Below, piece after piece: positions 25,821-34,980 of a stretch of DNA of 64,000 nt (positions are counted from its first letter, which is position 1; every line of letters begins with the position of its first letter). The position numbers were made by a program, and so were the translations under genes. Below the pieces are notes generated by a model that made no database searches, was not told the DNA's origin, and was given only the letters and a program-made list of their open reading frames with translations. Origin of the DNA: Gemmatimonadota bacterium (GTDB lineage: Bacteria; Gemmatimonadota; Gemmatimonadetes; Longimicrobiales; Gaopeijiaceae); assembly GCA_015664885.1 (NCBI GenBank), contig DQPL01000131.1, forward strand, positions 1-64,000, read 5' to 3'.

Positions 25821-27584
25821 ATGATCCCTCGGACTCTCACTACGGTCCTCGCTGCGCTACTGACCGTTGCCGGCCTCTTCCTGGCTCCTGCGATTTCGGC
25901 CCAGGACCGCGGCCCATTCGACCTGCTGATCCAGGGCGGGCGCGTCCTGGACGGAACGGGCAACCCGTGGTTCCAGGCCGACATCGGCGTACGCGATGGC
26001 CGCATCGTGGCCATCGGCCGCTTGCAAGGCGCGCGCGCCGACCGTGTCGTGGACGCGCGCGGGCTCTACGTCTCACCCGGGTTCATCGACATCCATTCTC
26101 ACGCCGACGACGGCAACCGGCGTATCGGCGGAGCGACGATCCGCACCAACCAAGTCGAACGCAAAGCGGCGCCCAACGTGGTGTCTCAGGGCGTGACGAC
26201 CGTGGTGGTGAACCACGACGGGCGCTCTCCCTGGCCGATCAGCGATCAACGCTCGCTTCTGGAAACCCAGGGAGTCGGGCCCAATGTCATGATGATGGTC
26301 GGCCACGGCACGGTCCGCCGTCAGGTTATGGGCGACGACTTCCAGCGGCCCGCGACCCCCGACGAGATCCTGCAAATGCGGTCTCTCGTGCGACGAGCGT
26401 TGGCAGAAGGAGCAGTCGGCATGTCGGCCGGTCTCGAGTACGTGCCCGGGCGGTGGAGCACCACAGACGAAGTCGCCGAGCTGGCTGAGGAGCTCGTCGC
26501 CTACGACGCGGTCTACATCTCCCACGAGCGCTCCGAAGGCGCCGACCCCATGTGGTACTGGCCGAGCCAGGACGAGCCGGGGCCACCGACGCTTCAGGAC
26601 GCGATCATGGAGACCATCGAGATCGGCCGCCGAAGCGGCGCGCGCGTGGTGGCCTCGCACATCAAGGCCAAGGGCGCCCACTACTGGGGCTCGAGCGGTT
26701 CGGCCATCCAGCTCATCCAGCGGGCGAGAGACGAAGGCGTGCGCATCTTCGCCGATCAGTACCCGTACGCCACCAGCGGCTCGGACGGTAACACAGTGCT
26801 CATCCCGCGCTGGGCGCTTACCGATCCGGCCGGCCGCCCGGGCTCCGGCGCAGGCTCAGCCGACGAGAATCGGCGCCCACCCGCCGACGTCCTGCGCGAC
26901 AACCTCGCGGACTCGGAAACGGAAACGATGATCCGTCGGGACATCGCGCACGAGATCCGGCGTCGCGGCGGCGCCGAGCGCGTGATGATCATGGACTATC
27001 CCGACGAAGACTTCATCGGCAAAACGTTGCGGGAGGTCGCGGACCTGCGAGGACAATCCGACATGGTGCAGATGGCGATCGACCTCCAGCTCGAAGGCGA
27101 CCCCGACCGGCGTGGCGGAGGCCGCATGCGCGGCTTCTCCATGTCCGAGATCGACGTCGAGGCCTACGCCGCCCAGCCCTGGGTGGCGACCGCATCGGAC
27201 GGCGGCATCGCGGTTCCATCAGACGGGTCCGTACACCCGCGCTTCTACGGCACCTTCCCGCGCAAGATCAGGCAATACGCGCTGACCGCCGGGGCCCTCT
27301 CCGTGGAGGCCGCGATCCGCTCGCAGACGTCGCTACCCGCGCGTATCATGGGTCTCAACGATCGCGGCGAGATCCGCGAGGGGTACTGGGCAGACCTGGT
27401 CGTCTTCGACATGGAGACGATCGCCGACCGCGCGACCGTCTTCGATCCGCACCAGCACGCCGCGGGGATCCACCAGGTCATCGTCAACGGCGAGTTCGTC
27501 GTCGAGGGCGGTGAGATCCTGTACTCGTTACCAGGCAAAGTGATCACCTCGCGCCGAGATGGCGCGCCAATCTCGGAACAGTGA
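25821..27584 (+). CDS. Secreted D-aminoacylase-like amidohydrolase
   Basis: 587 residues with a signal peptide ending at ISAQD. The amidohydrolase barrel follows: ILIQGGRVLDGTG-type strand (here LLIQGGRVLDGTGNPWF), the metal pair IDIHSHADD, KAKGAHYW (metal His region near SHIKAKG), and ASDGGIAVP near the C-terminus with the catalytic Asp. The closing REGYWADLVVFD is standard for the D-aminoacylase/N-acyl-D-amino-acid deacylase group. It probably hydrolyses N-acylated amino acids or peptides outside the membrane. It is separate from the decayed permease. Confidence 0.9.
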   Translation: MIPRTLTTVLAALLTVAGLFLAPAISAQDRGPFDLLIQGGRVLDGTGNPWFQADIGVRDGRIVAIGRLQGARADRVVDARGLYVSPGFIDIHSHADDGNRRIGGATIRTNQVERKAAPNVVSQGVTTVVVNHDGRSPWPISDQRSLLETQGVGPNVMMMVGHGTVRRQVMGDDFQRPATPDEILQMRSLVRRALAEGAVGMSAGLEYVPGRWSTTDEVAELAEELVAYDAVYISHERSEGADPMWYWPSQDEPGPPTLQDAIMETIEIGRRSGARVVASHIKAKGAHYWGSSGSAIQLIQRARDEGVRIFADQYPYATSGSDGNTVLIPRWALTDPAGRPGSGAGSADENRRPPADVLRDNLADSETETMIRRDIAHEIRRRGGAERVMIMDYPDEDFIGKTLREVADLRGQSDMVQMAIDLQLEGDPDRRGGGRMRGFSMSEIDVEAYAAQPWVATASDGGIAVPSDGSVHPRFYGTFPRKIRQYALTAGALSVEAAIRSQTSLPARIMGLNDRGEIREGYWADLVVFDMETIADRATVFDPHQHAAGIHQVIVNGEFVVEGGEILYSLPGKVITSRRDGAPISEQ

Positions 27585-27626
27585 ATGAACGATTCGAGGC
27601 TGACTTTTAGCTGACGAAGAGTCCAA

Positions 27627-28007
27627 ATGCCGAAGGACGCCCTCCACGAAATCGAGCTGCTGATCCGCTCGAGATAAGGTCTGATCTACCTCGACACGCC
27701 CGAGGAAGACCGTGCCAACGTGCTGCTCCGGCACGTCGCAGATCGATTGGGCGTGCCGCTGTTCACATGGACGCGATCGCAGGGCCTTTCCCGCGCCGAC
27801 CTCGGCGACATGATCTACGAGAGCCCTGATGCGAAGGCGGTACAGCACGTCATCGCTTCCCGACAGGACGCGGTATACCACTTCCGCTCCTTCGCGCACA
27901 CGCTCACGGGCAACGACCTGCTCACCTCGCTCGTGCGCGACGCCACGCCACGCGCAGCCTGGAGCAACTCAGGGGCGCCATCGTGCTCACCGGGGAAGGC
28001 ATAGACC
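27627..28007 (+). pseudogene. N-terminal part of Ycf46-like AAA ATPase, broken
   Basis: The ATG starts MPKDALHEIELLIRSR and then hits TAA (27675-27677) where Ycf46-like proteins have Tyr. In frame it continues GLIYLDTPEEDRANVLLRHVADRLG. A frameshift near 27946-27960 moves coding to the frame LEQLRGAIVLTGEGIDL, and an extra T near 28006-28010 returns it to the frame of the next segment. So this 5' third carries one nonsense and two compensating indels, while the ATPase core downstream stays open. Confidence 0.72.
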
Positions 28008-29120
28008 TTGCCCGGGCCACTCAAGGAGTTGGCGGCGCACGTCACGCTACCGGGGCCATCGGACGAAGAATTCCGCGGGCTGCTGGCGGCAATCGTGCAG
28101 GACATCTCCAAGGCGCAACATGTCGACGTCGGTCTCTCTCGTGAGGAGACGACGCACCTCATCCAGCACCTCTCGGGCCTCACGCTCATGGAGGCCGAGA
28201 AGATCCTCACCAAGGCGATCATCGAAGACGGAGCGCTCTCTTCGAAGGACATCGAGCACTTCATCGAAGCAAAGCGCCGCGTGGTCGAGCGAGAAGGTCT
28301 GCTCGAGTACTACCCGGCGAGCAAGACCATGGCGAGCGTCGCTGACCTGGTCACGCTCAAGGCGTGGCTCGCCAAGCGAAAAGCCGTGGTCAAGGACTCC
28401 GAACGCGCCGAGCAATTCGGGTTGACCTTTCCGCGCGGGGTGCTCTTACTCGGGGTGCCCGGATGCGGCAAGAGCCTCTCCGCCAAGGCTGTGGCGTCAG
28501 AGTGGGAGCTGCCGTTGCTGAAGCTCGATCCCTCGAATCTCTACAACAAGTACATCGGTGAGAGCGAGCGCAACTTCAAGCGAGCGATGCGCGCGGCGGA
28601 GCGCATGGCGCCGGTCGTGCTCTGGGTCGACGAGCTCGAGAAGGCGTTTGCCTCGGGCGGCGGAGAGGACGGAGGCGTCACGCAGCGGATCCTCGGCAGC
28701 TTCTTGTCCTGGATGCAAGAACGACAGGCGGACGTCTTCGTAGTGGCTACTGCGAATGACATCCAGGCGCTGCCTCCCGAGTTCCTTCGCAAAGGCCACT
28801 TCGACGAGATCTTTTTCGTCGACCTGCCCGACACGGAGACACGCGAGCAAACCTTCCAGATCCATCTCGACTCCCGCGGCCACGACGCGGGCGGCTTCGA
28901 TCTGGTGACGCTCGCCGAGCAGACGGAGGGCTTCAGCGGCTCGGAGATCGAAGAGGTCGTGGTCTCGGCACTCTACACCGCTTTTTCGAACGAGGGCGCA
29001 CTCGATACGGAGGCGTTGGCCTTCGAGATCACGGCGACCAAACCGCTATCGGTCACCATGGCTGAGAAGATTCAGAAGATGCGGGATTGGGCTAAGGAAC
29101 ACGCGGTGAGAGCGAATTGA
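28008..29120 (+). CDS. Ycf46-like AAA+ ATPase core
   Basis: 370 residues from a TTG. The helical region SREETTHLIQHLSGLTLMEAEKILTKAI is typical of Ycf46 proteins. The AAA+ module follows: Walker A GVPGCGKS, the NKYIGESERNFKRAM pore/sensor region, Walker B VLWVDELEKAF, sensor ATANDIQALPPEF and a C-terminal lid. The full protein should begin at 27627 but the upstream part is disrupted. Whether this open frame is translated alone is uncertain, as TTG lacks a clear ribosome site. In cyanobacteria Ycf46 is linked to photosynthesis regulation; here its role is unknown. Confidence 0.82.
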   Translation: MPGPLKELAAHVTLPGPSDEEFRGLLAAIVQDISKAQHVDVGLSREETTHLIQHLSGLTLMEAEKILTKAIIEDGALSSKDIEHFIEAKRRVVEREGLLEYYPASKTMASVADLVTLKAWLAKRKAVVKDSERAEQFGLTFPRGVLLLGVPGCGKSLSAKAVASEWELPLLKLDPSNLYNKYIGESERNFKRAMRAAERMAPVVLWVDELEKAFASGGGEDGGVTQRILGSFLSWMQERQADVFVVATANDIQALPPEFLRKGHFDEIFFVDLPDTETREQTFQIHLDSRGHDAGGFDLVTLAEQTEGFSGSEIEEVVVSALYTAFSNEGALDTEALAFEITATKPLSVTMAEKIQKMRDWAKEHAVRAN

Positions 29121-29147
29121 CGAATAGAGACTAGGGTCCCGACATCG

Positions 29148-29804
29148 TTACCCGCACTCGACCAGCCCAGGGTCGTCCTCACTCACCCGGTTCACCCGGG
29201 TGGAGACCGCGTGTGCTGCGAACGTGCCCGCTGGCGCCGGCCGCAGCAGCGCGAGCAGCGTGCTCTCGTCGGTGGTCCGCGCCAGCCATGAGTCACGGTC
29301 GCGAGCATCTACCACGACCGGCATGCGATCGTGTACGGGTGCAGTGTCCTCGTTCGCATCCGTGGTCAGAATCGCGAATGTAAACCGAGGGTCGAAGCCC
29401 GGGCGGGACCACGACTCCCAGATTCCGGCGAAGGAGAGCACGCCGCCGTCCGGCGCATGGAACCAGTGAGGCACCTTCCCCGCCGCCGTGCGCTTCCACT
29501 CGTAGAAACCGTCCGCGGGCACGAGGCATCGTCGCCGTTGAAAAGCCTCGCGGAACGACGGTTTGCTCGCCACGGACTCGCAGCGCGCGTTGATCAACCC
29601 CGACTTGGGCGTGTCCACCCACGACGGCACCAGCCCCCATGTGAGCTGGCCGATGCGGCGTCCCTGCCGGTCCTCCGCTACGACGGGAGCCTGCTGGCCG
29701 GGTGCGATGTTGTATCGGGCGACGCATTCGAAGGTCAGCGAGGGAACGTCAAAGGCCTCGATGAGCGCCTCTTCATCGGTGCCAAGCGTGTAGCGCCCAC
29801 ACAC
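29148..29804 (-). CDS. SRAP (HMCES/YedK-type) abasic-site protein
   Basis: 218 residues beginning MCGRY, with Cys2 becoming the new N-terminus after Met removal. Further motifs: RYNIAPGQQAPVV (Asn of the active site), NARCESVASKPSFREAF, GFYEWKR (Glu) and APVHDRMPVVV (His). SRAP proteins crosslink to abasic sites in single-stranded DNA and shield them. Length is normal; the start codon is GTG. It stands alone. Confidence 0.95.
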   Translation of the reverse strand: MCGRYTLGTDEEALIEAFDVPSLTFECVARYNIAPGQQAPVVAEDRQGRRIGQLTWGLVPSWVDTPKSGLINARCESVASKPSFREAFQRRRCLVPADGFYEWKRTAAGKVPHWFHAPDGGVLSFAGIWESWSRPGFDPRFTFAILTTDANEDTAPVHDRMPVVVDARDRDSWLARTTDESTLLALLRPAPAGTFAAHAVSTRVNRVSEDDPGLVECG

Positions 29805-29883
29805 CTGCTAGGGCGCTCCCCGGGGGCCAACCATAGTCACTCCACGAATATGGCCATGTCCTCTATCGACTTCTTGCCTTCTG

Positions 29884-30423
29884 CTATCGGAGCAACTCGC
29901 CGTATAGCTGCACGAACGAGTCTGTGGAGCCCGCCCGTGAGAGAACCTCCGCGGGCGGTACGCCCAGAGTCTCGGCGAGCAGGCGCACGTTGACCAAAGC
30001 CACGATCTCCCCCGGGGCGAGCCGGATCTCACGCCAGCGGCTGGTGGGCAGATCACGGAACTTCTGGTAGACCGAGGTCAGTGGGCCCGCCGCGGTCTGG
30101 GCGGGAACGGGAACGTGCAGCTCTGGAGCACCGACACCGTACGTCTCTGCCAGACGAGACCAGCTCTCTCCCCCGCGGCGCAGCGCGACTAGAGCCTCGG
30201 GCAACACACCAGCACGTTGCGCAATGAACAGGATCACGGGGATCTCGTCGGGGGGCAGACTCCAGTCGCGAAGGATCTCAAGCTCGAACGACGGCACGTC
30301 GAAGAACTCTCCGACGGCTCGGAAGTACACCTCCTGAGCCGCCTCAGGCTCCTGTGCCTCGGCCCCAGCAACGGCCAGCGCCAGAGCGACCCACACCACC
30401 GCGGTACGTCGGATCGTGCCCAC
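29884..30423 (-). CDS. Secreted protein of unknown function
   Basis: I choose the GTG at 30423 because GGGAGG lies five bases upstream and a clear signal peptide follows (TAVVWVALALAVAGAEAQE); the longer frame to 30816 covers the opposite gene. The ~150-residue mature part is mainly helical (AVGEFFDVPSFELEILRDW, IPVILFIAQRAGVLPEALVALRRGG) and ends with RLLAETLGVPPAEVLSRAG. I recognise no family. It is divergent from the STAS-like gene. Confidence 0.72.
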   Translation of the reverse strand: MGTIRRTAVVWVALALAVAGAEAQEPEAAQEVYFRAVGEFFDVPSFELEILRDWSLPPDEIPVILFIAQRAGVLPEALVALRRGGESWSRLAETYGVGAPELHVPVPAQTAAGPLTSVYQKFRDLPTSRWREIRLAPGEIVALVNVRLLAETLGVPPAEVLSRAGSTDSFVQLYGELLR

Positions 30424-30567
30424 ACCATCCTCCCACGAAAATCGAGGCTCCCGCTCAATCATGTGTCCAATACACGAATCGGGCCAGAGGCGGGCGCATC
30501 GTGCCATCGCGGTGTCCCACCGGACCCGCAAAATTGCGTCATCATGACAGGCCGTTCGGCTTTGGGG

Positions 30568-30583
30568 TGGCACGACTCTTGAA
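30568..30583 (+). promoter_or_regulatory. Sigma-54-like element upstream of the STAS-like gene
   Basis: TGGCACGACTCTTGAA matches the sigma-54 -24 element perfectly (TGGCACG) and most of the -12 (TTGAA against TTGCA), with correct spacing, 58 bases before the ATG. The GA in place of GC weakens it. Confidence 0.3.
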
Positions 30584-30640
30584 CTATCAAGCCCCCGCAG
30601 CCTCGGTGGACGAGGGGTACGAACTATACGGGAGGCAGCT

Positions 30641-30937
30641 ATGAGACAGGACGAGAAGGATAAAAGAGACGGGAGTGACCAGCCGAGAGCGGCGGAAGAG
30701 CGCCTGCAAACACGGCAGGAAGTATCCAGTTCGTATGAAGACGTCGTCTTCGACTTTACAGGGCTCCGAAAGCCGGATGTAGCGGATCTCGCCCTAATTT
30801 TCACGGCACGCCTCAAGAGCCCAGTCCATCAAAGCGTCTGGGTGCGCGCGATCGACCCTGGCACCGCACGCGTGCTGCGCGCACTCGGCCTGGACCACCT
30901 CTTCCGGGCGTACCCGGGCTCGAGCGTGATGAACTAG
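30641..30937 (+). CDS. STAS-domain-like protein lacking the phospho-serine motif
   Basis: 98 residues with GGGAGG upstream. A charged N-terminal tail (~30 aa) is followed by a STAS-like fold: YEDVVFDFTGLRKPDVADLALI, then the characteristic end TARVLRALGLDHLFRAYPGS, which mirrors the LLELLGLDxLFxxYPS ending of anti-anti-sigma proteins. The phosphorylatable D-S-S-G motif is replaced by KPDVADL, so kinase-controlled partner switching is unlikely. A terminator-like hairpin follows. Confidence 0.65.
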   Translation: MRQDEKDKRDGSDQPRAAEERLQTRQEVSSSYEDVVFDFTGLRKPDVADLALIFTARLKSPVHQSVWVRAIDPGTARVLRALGLDHLFRAYPGSSVMN

Positions 30938-30961
30938 TCTCAGCTGCACGCTGAATTGAAC

Positions 30962-30993
30962 ATGCCCCGGGGCGCACAAGCGCTCCGGGGCAT
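30962..30993 (+). terminator. 13-bp hairpin after the STAS-like gene
   Basis: ATGCCCCGGGGCG pairs with CGCTCCGGGGCAT (one G-T pair) around a 6-base loop, followed by TCTCG. It separates the STAS-like gene from the convergent leucine dehydrogenase gene and may serve both. Confidence 0.6.
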
Positions 30994-31051
30994 TCTCGTG
31001 CAGCGAGAAGCGTCCTCGAGAGAGGACGAATCACGACCGGGAGGGCAGGGA

Positions 31052-32125
31052 TTAGTCCTTGTTCTTGGCGTTCTGCAAGACTCGCTCGACCCGCCGCGCG
31101 GCGGAGTTCAGGGGCGACTCCCCTGCTGCGACAGCCTCGGCGAAGATTTCGTCCAGCATGTCGCCGATGCCCCGCACCCGGCGATCGAGCTCGGCTACAT
31201 TGCGCTGCCCCTGATGGATGAGCGTAAACGCCAACGCGCCGCCCCCGTTCACCACGTAGTCCGGCGCATACAAGATGCCACGCTCGGCGAGCGCATCAGC
31301 GTCCGCGTTCGATTCGAGTTGGTTATTGGCTGAGCCCACCACCATGTCGCAGCGCAAACTCGGTATGGTGCCCGGATTGAGGGTCGCGCCGACGGCGCAG
31401 GGCGCATACACGTCGCACTCGGTCTGGTACACGTTGTCCTGGGTCACCACGCTGCCACCGATCTCCACGGAAACCGCGAACGCGAGGTTTTGGTCGAGAT
31501 CGCACAGGAGCACCGTGCCGCCTGCCTTGGAGATCATGCGCGCTAACGGCCCACCAACGTCCCCGACTCCTTGCACGAGCACCGTGCGGTCGCTCAGTGA
31601 GTCAGTGCCATGCCGGTGGCGCAACGCCGAGCGGATCCCGGCAAACACGCCTCGGGCCGTGAACGGCCCGGGATCGGATGGAGCGCCCTCGATGCCGTGA
31701 ATACCCACTACGTGCTTGGAGACATCCGCCACCACACGCATGTCCTCGGGCGTAGTGCCCAGATCCTCGCCCGTACCATAGGCGCCATCGAGCGTATTGA
31801 GGAGCTCGCCGAAGCGATGGAGCAGGCCTCGTCGGTCTGCACCGCTGAGCGGCCCCGGGATCGCGAGCACCGACTTACCACCTCCGCAGGGCAGATCCAG
31901 CGCCGCCCACTTGTGCGTCATGCCTCGTGCGAGACGCATAGCGTCGCGAAGCCCATCCTCAGGGCACGCGTACGTTTTCATCCGGCAGCCACCAACCATC
32001 GGACCGAGGGTGTCATCGTGCAGCGCGATGAAGATCCAGGACCCAGTTAGCTCGTCGTGCTTGACTACCACGCCTGACCCGTCCCAAGCCTCGATCAGTT
32101 CGAGGAAGCTCTGCTCGTGTGCCAC
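31052..32125 (-). CDS. Leucine/valine-type amino-acid dehydrogenase
   Basis: 357 residues of the Glu/Leu/Phe/Val dehydrogenase family. The N-terminal domain has GCRMKTYACPEDGLRDAMRLARGMTHKWA (split here by motif) with the catalytic Lys in LDLPCGGGKSVL, and the segment GTGEDLGTTPEDM. The NAD domain is VQGVGDVGGPLA. Length and wording fit leucine/branched-chain dehydrogenase, which converts branched-chain amino acids to keto acids with ammonia release. The start is GTG. It lies last in the minus-strand run from the VIT/VWA gene, 22 bases after the M28 peptidase. Confidence 0.9.
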   Translation of the reverse strand: MAHEQSFLELIEAWDGSGVVVKHDELTGSWIFIALHDDTLGPMVGGCRMKTYACPEDGLRDAMRLARGMTHKWAALDLPCGGGKSVLAIPGPLSGADRRGLLHRFGELLNTLDGAYGTGEDLGTTPEDMRVVADVSKHVVGIHGIEGAPSDPGPFTARGVFAGIRSALRHRHGTDSLSDRTVLVQGVGDVGGPLARMISKAGGTVLLCDLDQNLAFAVSVEIGGSVVTQDNVYQTECDVYAPCAVGATLNPGTIPSLRCDMVVGSANNQLESNADADALAERGILYAPDYVVNGGGALAFTLIHQGQRNVAELDRRVRGIGDMLDEIFAEAVAAGESPLNSAARRVERVLQNAKNKD

Positions 32126-32147
32126 AGCTTATGCCGGTGCTTTCTGC

Positions 32148-33665
32148 TCAGCCGTCTGAGACGATTCTGGCGTAGCTCTCCGGATTCCACTTCGGTCGCT
32201 CCGGCGCGTTCCCGATGTCGACACCGAGGTAGAAGACCAGCCGCGCGATCCTCGCCGCCTTCTCGGCATCGATGCGATCGGGCTCGTCGTCCCGACCGTG
32301 GTAGTCTTCATGCGTACCGTTGAAGAAGAACAGGATCGGCACGCCCTTGCGCGCGAAATTGTAGTGATCGGACCGAAAATAGAACCGCTCGTCAGGCCAG
32401 ATGTCGTCGATGGCCGTCATGCGTAGCTCCGGATGGTCGCCATTCACTCGATTGAGGGTCTGACCCAAATCCGAGTGTTCCTTTCCGATCGCCACGATCG
32501 TGTCCGGCCAGTTTCGGCCGACCATGTCGGTGTTGAGGTTCGCCACGAGCTGCTCGATCGGTACCGTCGGATTGTCCGCGAACCACTCGCTGCCCCAGAG
32601 GCCCTTCTCTTCACCGCTGACCAGGAGGAACACCATGGAGCGCTTCGGCGGCGACGGTAACGCGACCATCGCCTCGGCGATCTCGACTACGGCGATGGTG
32701 CCGGACGCGTCGTCATCCGCACCGTTGAAGATGGAGTCGCCATTCGCGTCGGGGCTGCCCATACCCACATGATCCATGTGCCCCGAGAAGACGACGTACT
32801 CGTCCTTCAATTCGGGGTCACTTCCGTCGAGGATCGCCACGACGTTCGGAGCGCTGATCATCTGCTCGCGAAGATTGATGCTGAGTGTGATATCGAGCCC
32901 ATCTAAAGATTGGACCACAGCGCCTGCAGCCGCGCGCGCGCGCAGCGTAGCTAGTTCTGCACCATGAGCCTCGACCAGACGTGCCAAGGACGATAGTCGG
33001 ATCGTCAGGCTGGGCACCGGTGACGCACGGCGGGCCTGCTCGCCCCATCCCTTGCGCACCGACGGGCGCATCGCGCGAGCCACCCCTGCATCCCACTCCT
33101 GGTCACCGGCATCGGTCGCGATCATGATCGAGAGCGCACCTGCAGAGCTGATACCGGCGAACTCTCGCCTACTCAGGCTCGGGGACGTCTCGGTCGGCAC
33201 GAACACCACGTGTTTCCCGCGTAGCGCCCCGTCTGCAGTCGCGGCTTCGAGGTCGAGCGTGCCGGAAACGATCGCGAGACCGCCGCTGGCTTGGGCGGAC
33301 GAGGCGCGGCGCCCAGGCAGCAGATCCTCCCCAAACACGAGCCGGACACCGCCTCCCGTCAGCGTCGACGCGCCGGCATCGACTACGACCCGCGTGAGCG
33401 GATACTGCTGAATGAAGCCGCCGTCCTCGGCTCCGCCACGAAGGCCCATGCGCCGGAATTCGGACGCGATCCATTCTGCGGTCTTGTCCAGACCGAGACT
33501 CGGAGTGTCTCGGCCTTGCATAGAGTCATGCGCGATGACTCCCACACGCCAGGCATAGTCGTCTGGGGTGATGGTGGCGGCCGCCTGCTCCAGCCCCGGT
33601 TGTTGGGCGGCTAGCGCCATGGGGACTGCGAGCACAAGAAGGGCACGGCAGAGATTCTGTGTCAT
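32148..33665 (-). CDS. Secreted M28-family zinc aminopeptidase
   Basis: The ATG at 33665 (MTQNLCRALLVLAVPMALAAQQ) starts a signal peptide; the longer frame is unsupported. A protease-associated-type insert precedes the M28 core with all metal ligands: SGHMDHVG (His), NGADDDASG (bridging Asp), SGEEKGLWGS (catalytic Glu pair), NTDMVGR (Asp) and RSDHYNFARKG (His). About 505 aa. It would release N-terminal amino acids from peptides in the periplasm or outside. It follows the anti-sigma gene by about 40 bases. Confidence 0.93.
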   Translation of the reverse strand: MTQNLCRALLVLAVPMALAAQQPGLEQAAATITPDDYAWRVGVIAHDSMQGRDTPSLGLDKTAEWIASEFRRMGLRGGAEDGGFIQQYPLTRVVVDAGASTLTGGGVRLVFGEDLLPGRRASSAQASGGLAIVSGTLDLEAATADGALRGKHVVFVPTETSPSLSRREFAGISSAGALSIMIATDAGDQEWDAGVARAMRPSVRKGWGEQARRASPVPSLTIRLSSLARLVEAHGAELATLRARAAAGAVVQSLDGLDITLSINLREQMISAPNVVAILDGSDPELKDEYVVFSGHMDHVGMGSPDANGDSIFNGADDDASGTIAVVEIAEAMVALPSPPKRSMVFLLVSGEEKGLWGSEWFADNPTVPIEQLVANLNTDMVGRNWPDTIVAIGKEHSDLGQTLNRVNGDHPELRMTAIDDIWPDERFYFRSDHYNFARKGVPILFFFNGTHEDYHGRDDEPDRIDAEKAARIARLVFYLGVDIGNAPERPKWNPESYARIVSDG

Positions 33666-33705
33666 TGGGCCGCCAGAAGAATGTTGTCGAACGGGACCGC
33701 AGAAA

Positions 33706-34980
33706 CTACCGGTTCGCGTCCAGACGCTCCAGCAAGACCTCGAGCTCCTGCTTCGAACGCGGCGCCCGCATGACCAGCCACTCACCGTTTCTGAAGGCGG
33801 CGTGCTGTACAATGCCGTCCTGCTCGGCCGCAGCCAGATCGCCAGGCACCACGCCTTCCGGCAGATGCAGGAGCTCCAAGGTGTCCACCTGAGTCAGACG
33901 CTGGAGCGTACGTAGGCCTCCCGCGGCCGGACCCTCCTCGATGTTCTCGAGACTAATGAGCTCGAATCCTGGGACCACCAACTGACCCTCGGCCCCGCCT
34001 CGACGCGCGGACGGGCGCCGCTCTCGCGGTCGCAGCGATGCGTCACTGGTCGAGAACGCGGGTGCGGCCGCCGCACGGCTCGCACTCGCCATGGCGACCC
34101 GTCCGCGCCGAGCCACACGCCCTTCATCCAAGTCTTCGTTCGCGAAGCGAATCGCCCGCACGGCGGGCACGGAGAGCCCGCCCGAGAGCCGCTTCGTCGT
34201 GGCCGCAACCGAGGTGAGGTCCAGTAACGAGCTCGCGAGCGGCTGCTGCGCGGGCACGCCCAGGAGCCTATCCTGGAGCGTGACGACGTCCAGGGCCACG
34301 AGCTTCTCGAGCGGCAGTGCTCGGAGCAGCTCCGCGGCCAACGGATCGCCGCTGTCGACTTCCGCGACCACCGACCCGGCACTCGACACCTCCACGTCCC
34401 CATCGGCAGGCGCTTTAAGTACCGACCTTTCGGTCGAAATCGCGATGACGGAATTCGGCAACCGCCGCTCCCGCGGCGCAGAGGCCGCCCGATCGGCACG
34501 AGCGTCGCTCTGCTGCACGGCCTGCCTCAACAAGTCATTGGCGGACGCGTCCAGGACAGTTGCTGGGCCCGCTTCGGCCGGCAGCGGCTCGAGCCAGGGC
34601 ACGTTCGGTCCATCGATGGCATCCATCGTGCCCAGCGGGATCACTTGATCGCCGCGCAGGGCGTAGCCCGCGCCGATCGCCAGAATGACAGAAGCGGCCC
34701 ATCCCATGCGGTGGATGCGCCTACCACGGGACGCCCGCGGAGGGCTCGTCGCCTCAGCACGCAACCGTAACTCCTCGAGCGGCGGTAGCTCGACCTCGGG
34801 CAGCGGGCCGGCAAGGATGGCCAAAGTCTGCTCACGGATGCCCTGCTCTTCCTCCAGAAGCGCGCGACACTCGGGACACGCAGCGAGGTGCTCGCGGATC
34901 GCCCTCGCGTCACCCGACGGCAGCTCATCGAGAGCGCCGTCCAGATAGGCGTGCAGAATGCCCTGGTCAACGTGCGACAT
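33706..34980 (-). CDS. Large zinc-finger anti-sigma factor
   Basis: 424 residues. The N-terminal zf-HC2 module (HLAACPECRALLEEEQG: H-x3-C-x2-C) is followed by one membrane helix (MGWAASVILAIGAGYALRG). A long ~290-residue outer domain follows, ending in a compact segment (LRTLQRLTQVDTLELLHLPEGVVPGDL ... GEWLVMRAPRSKQELEVLLERL, quoted in parts). The outer region is much larger than usual for ZAS proteins and could be a sensor. The gene start overlaps the ECF sigma gene end by 14 bases, making it the cognate regulator. Confidence 0.85.
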   Translation of the reverse strand: MSHVDQGILHAYLDGALDELPSGDARAIREHLAACPECRALLEEEQGIREQTLAILAGPLPEVELPPLEELRLRAEATSPPRASRGRRIHRMGWAASVILAIGAGYALRGDQVIPLGTMDAIDGPNVPWLEPLPAEAGPATVLDASANDLLRQAVQQSDARADRAASAPRERRLPNSVIAISTERSVLKAPADGDVEVSSAGSVVAEVDSGDPLAAELLRALPLEKLVALDVVTLQDRLLGVPAQQPLASSLLDLTSVAATTKRLSGGLSVPAVRAIRFANEDLDEGRVARRGRVAMASASRAAAAPAFSTSDASLRPRERRPSARRGGAEGQLVVPGFELISLENIEEGPAAGGLRTLQRLTQVDTLELLHLPEGVVPGDLAAAEQDGIVQHAAFRNGEWLVMRAPRSKQELEVLLERLDANR

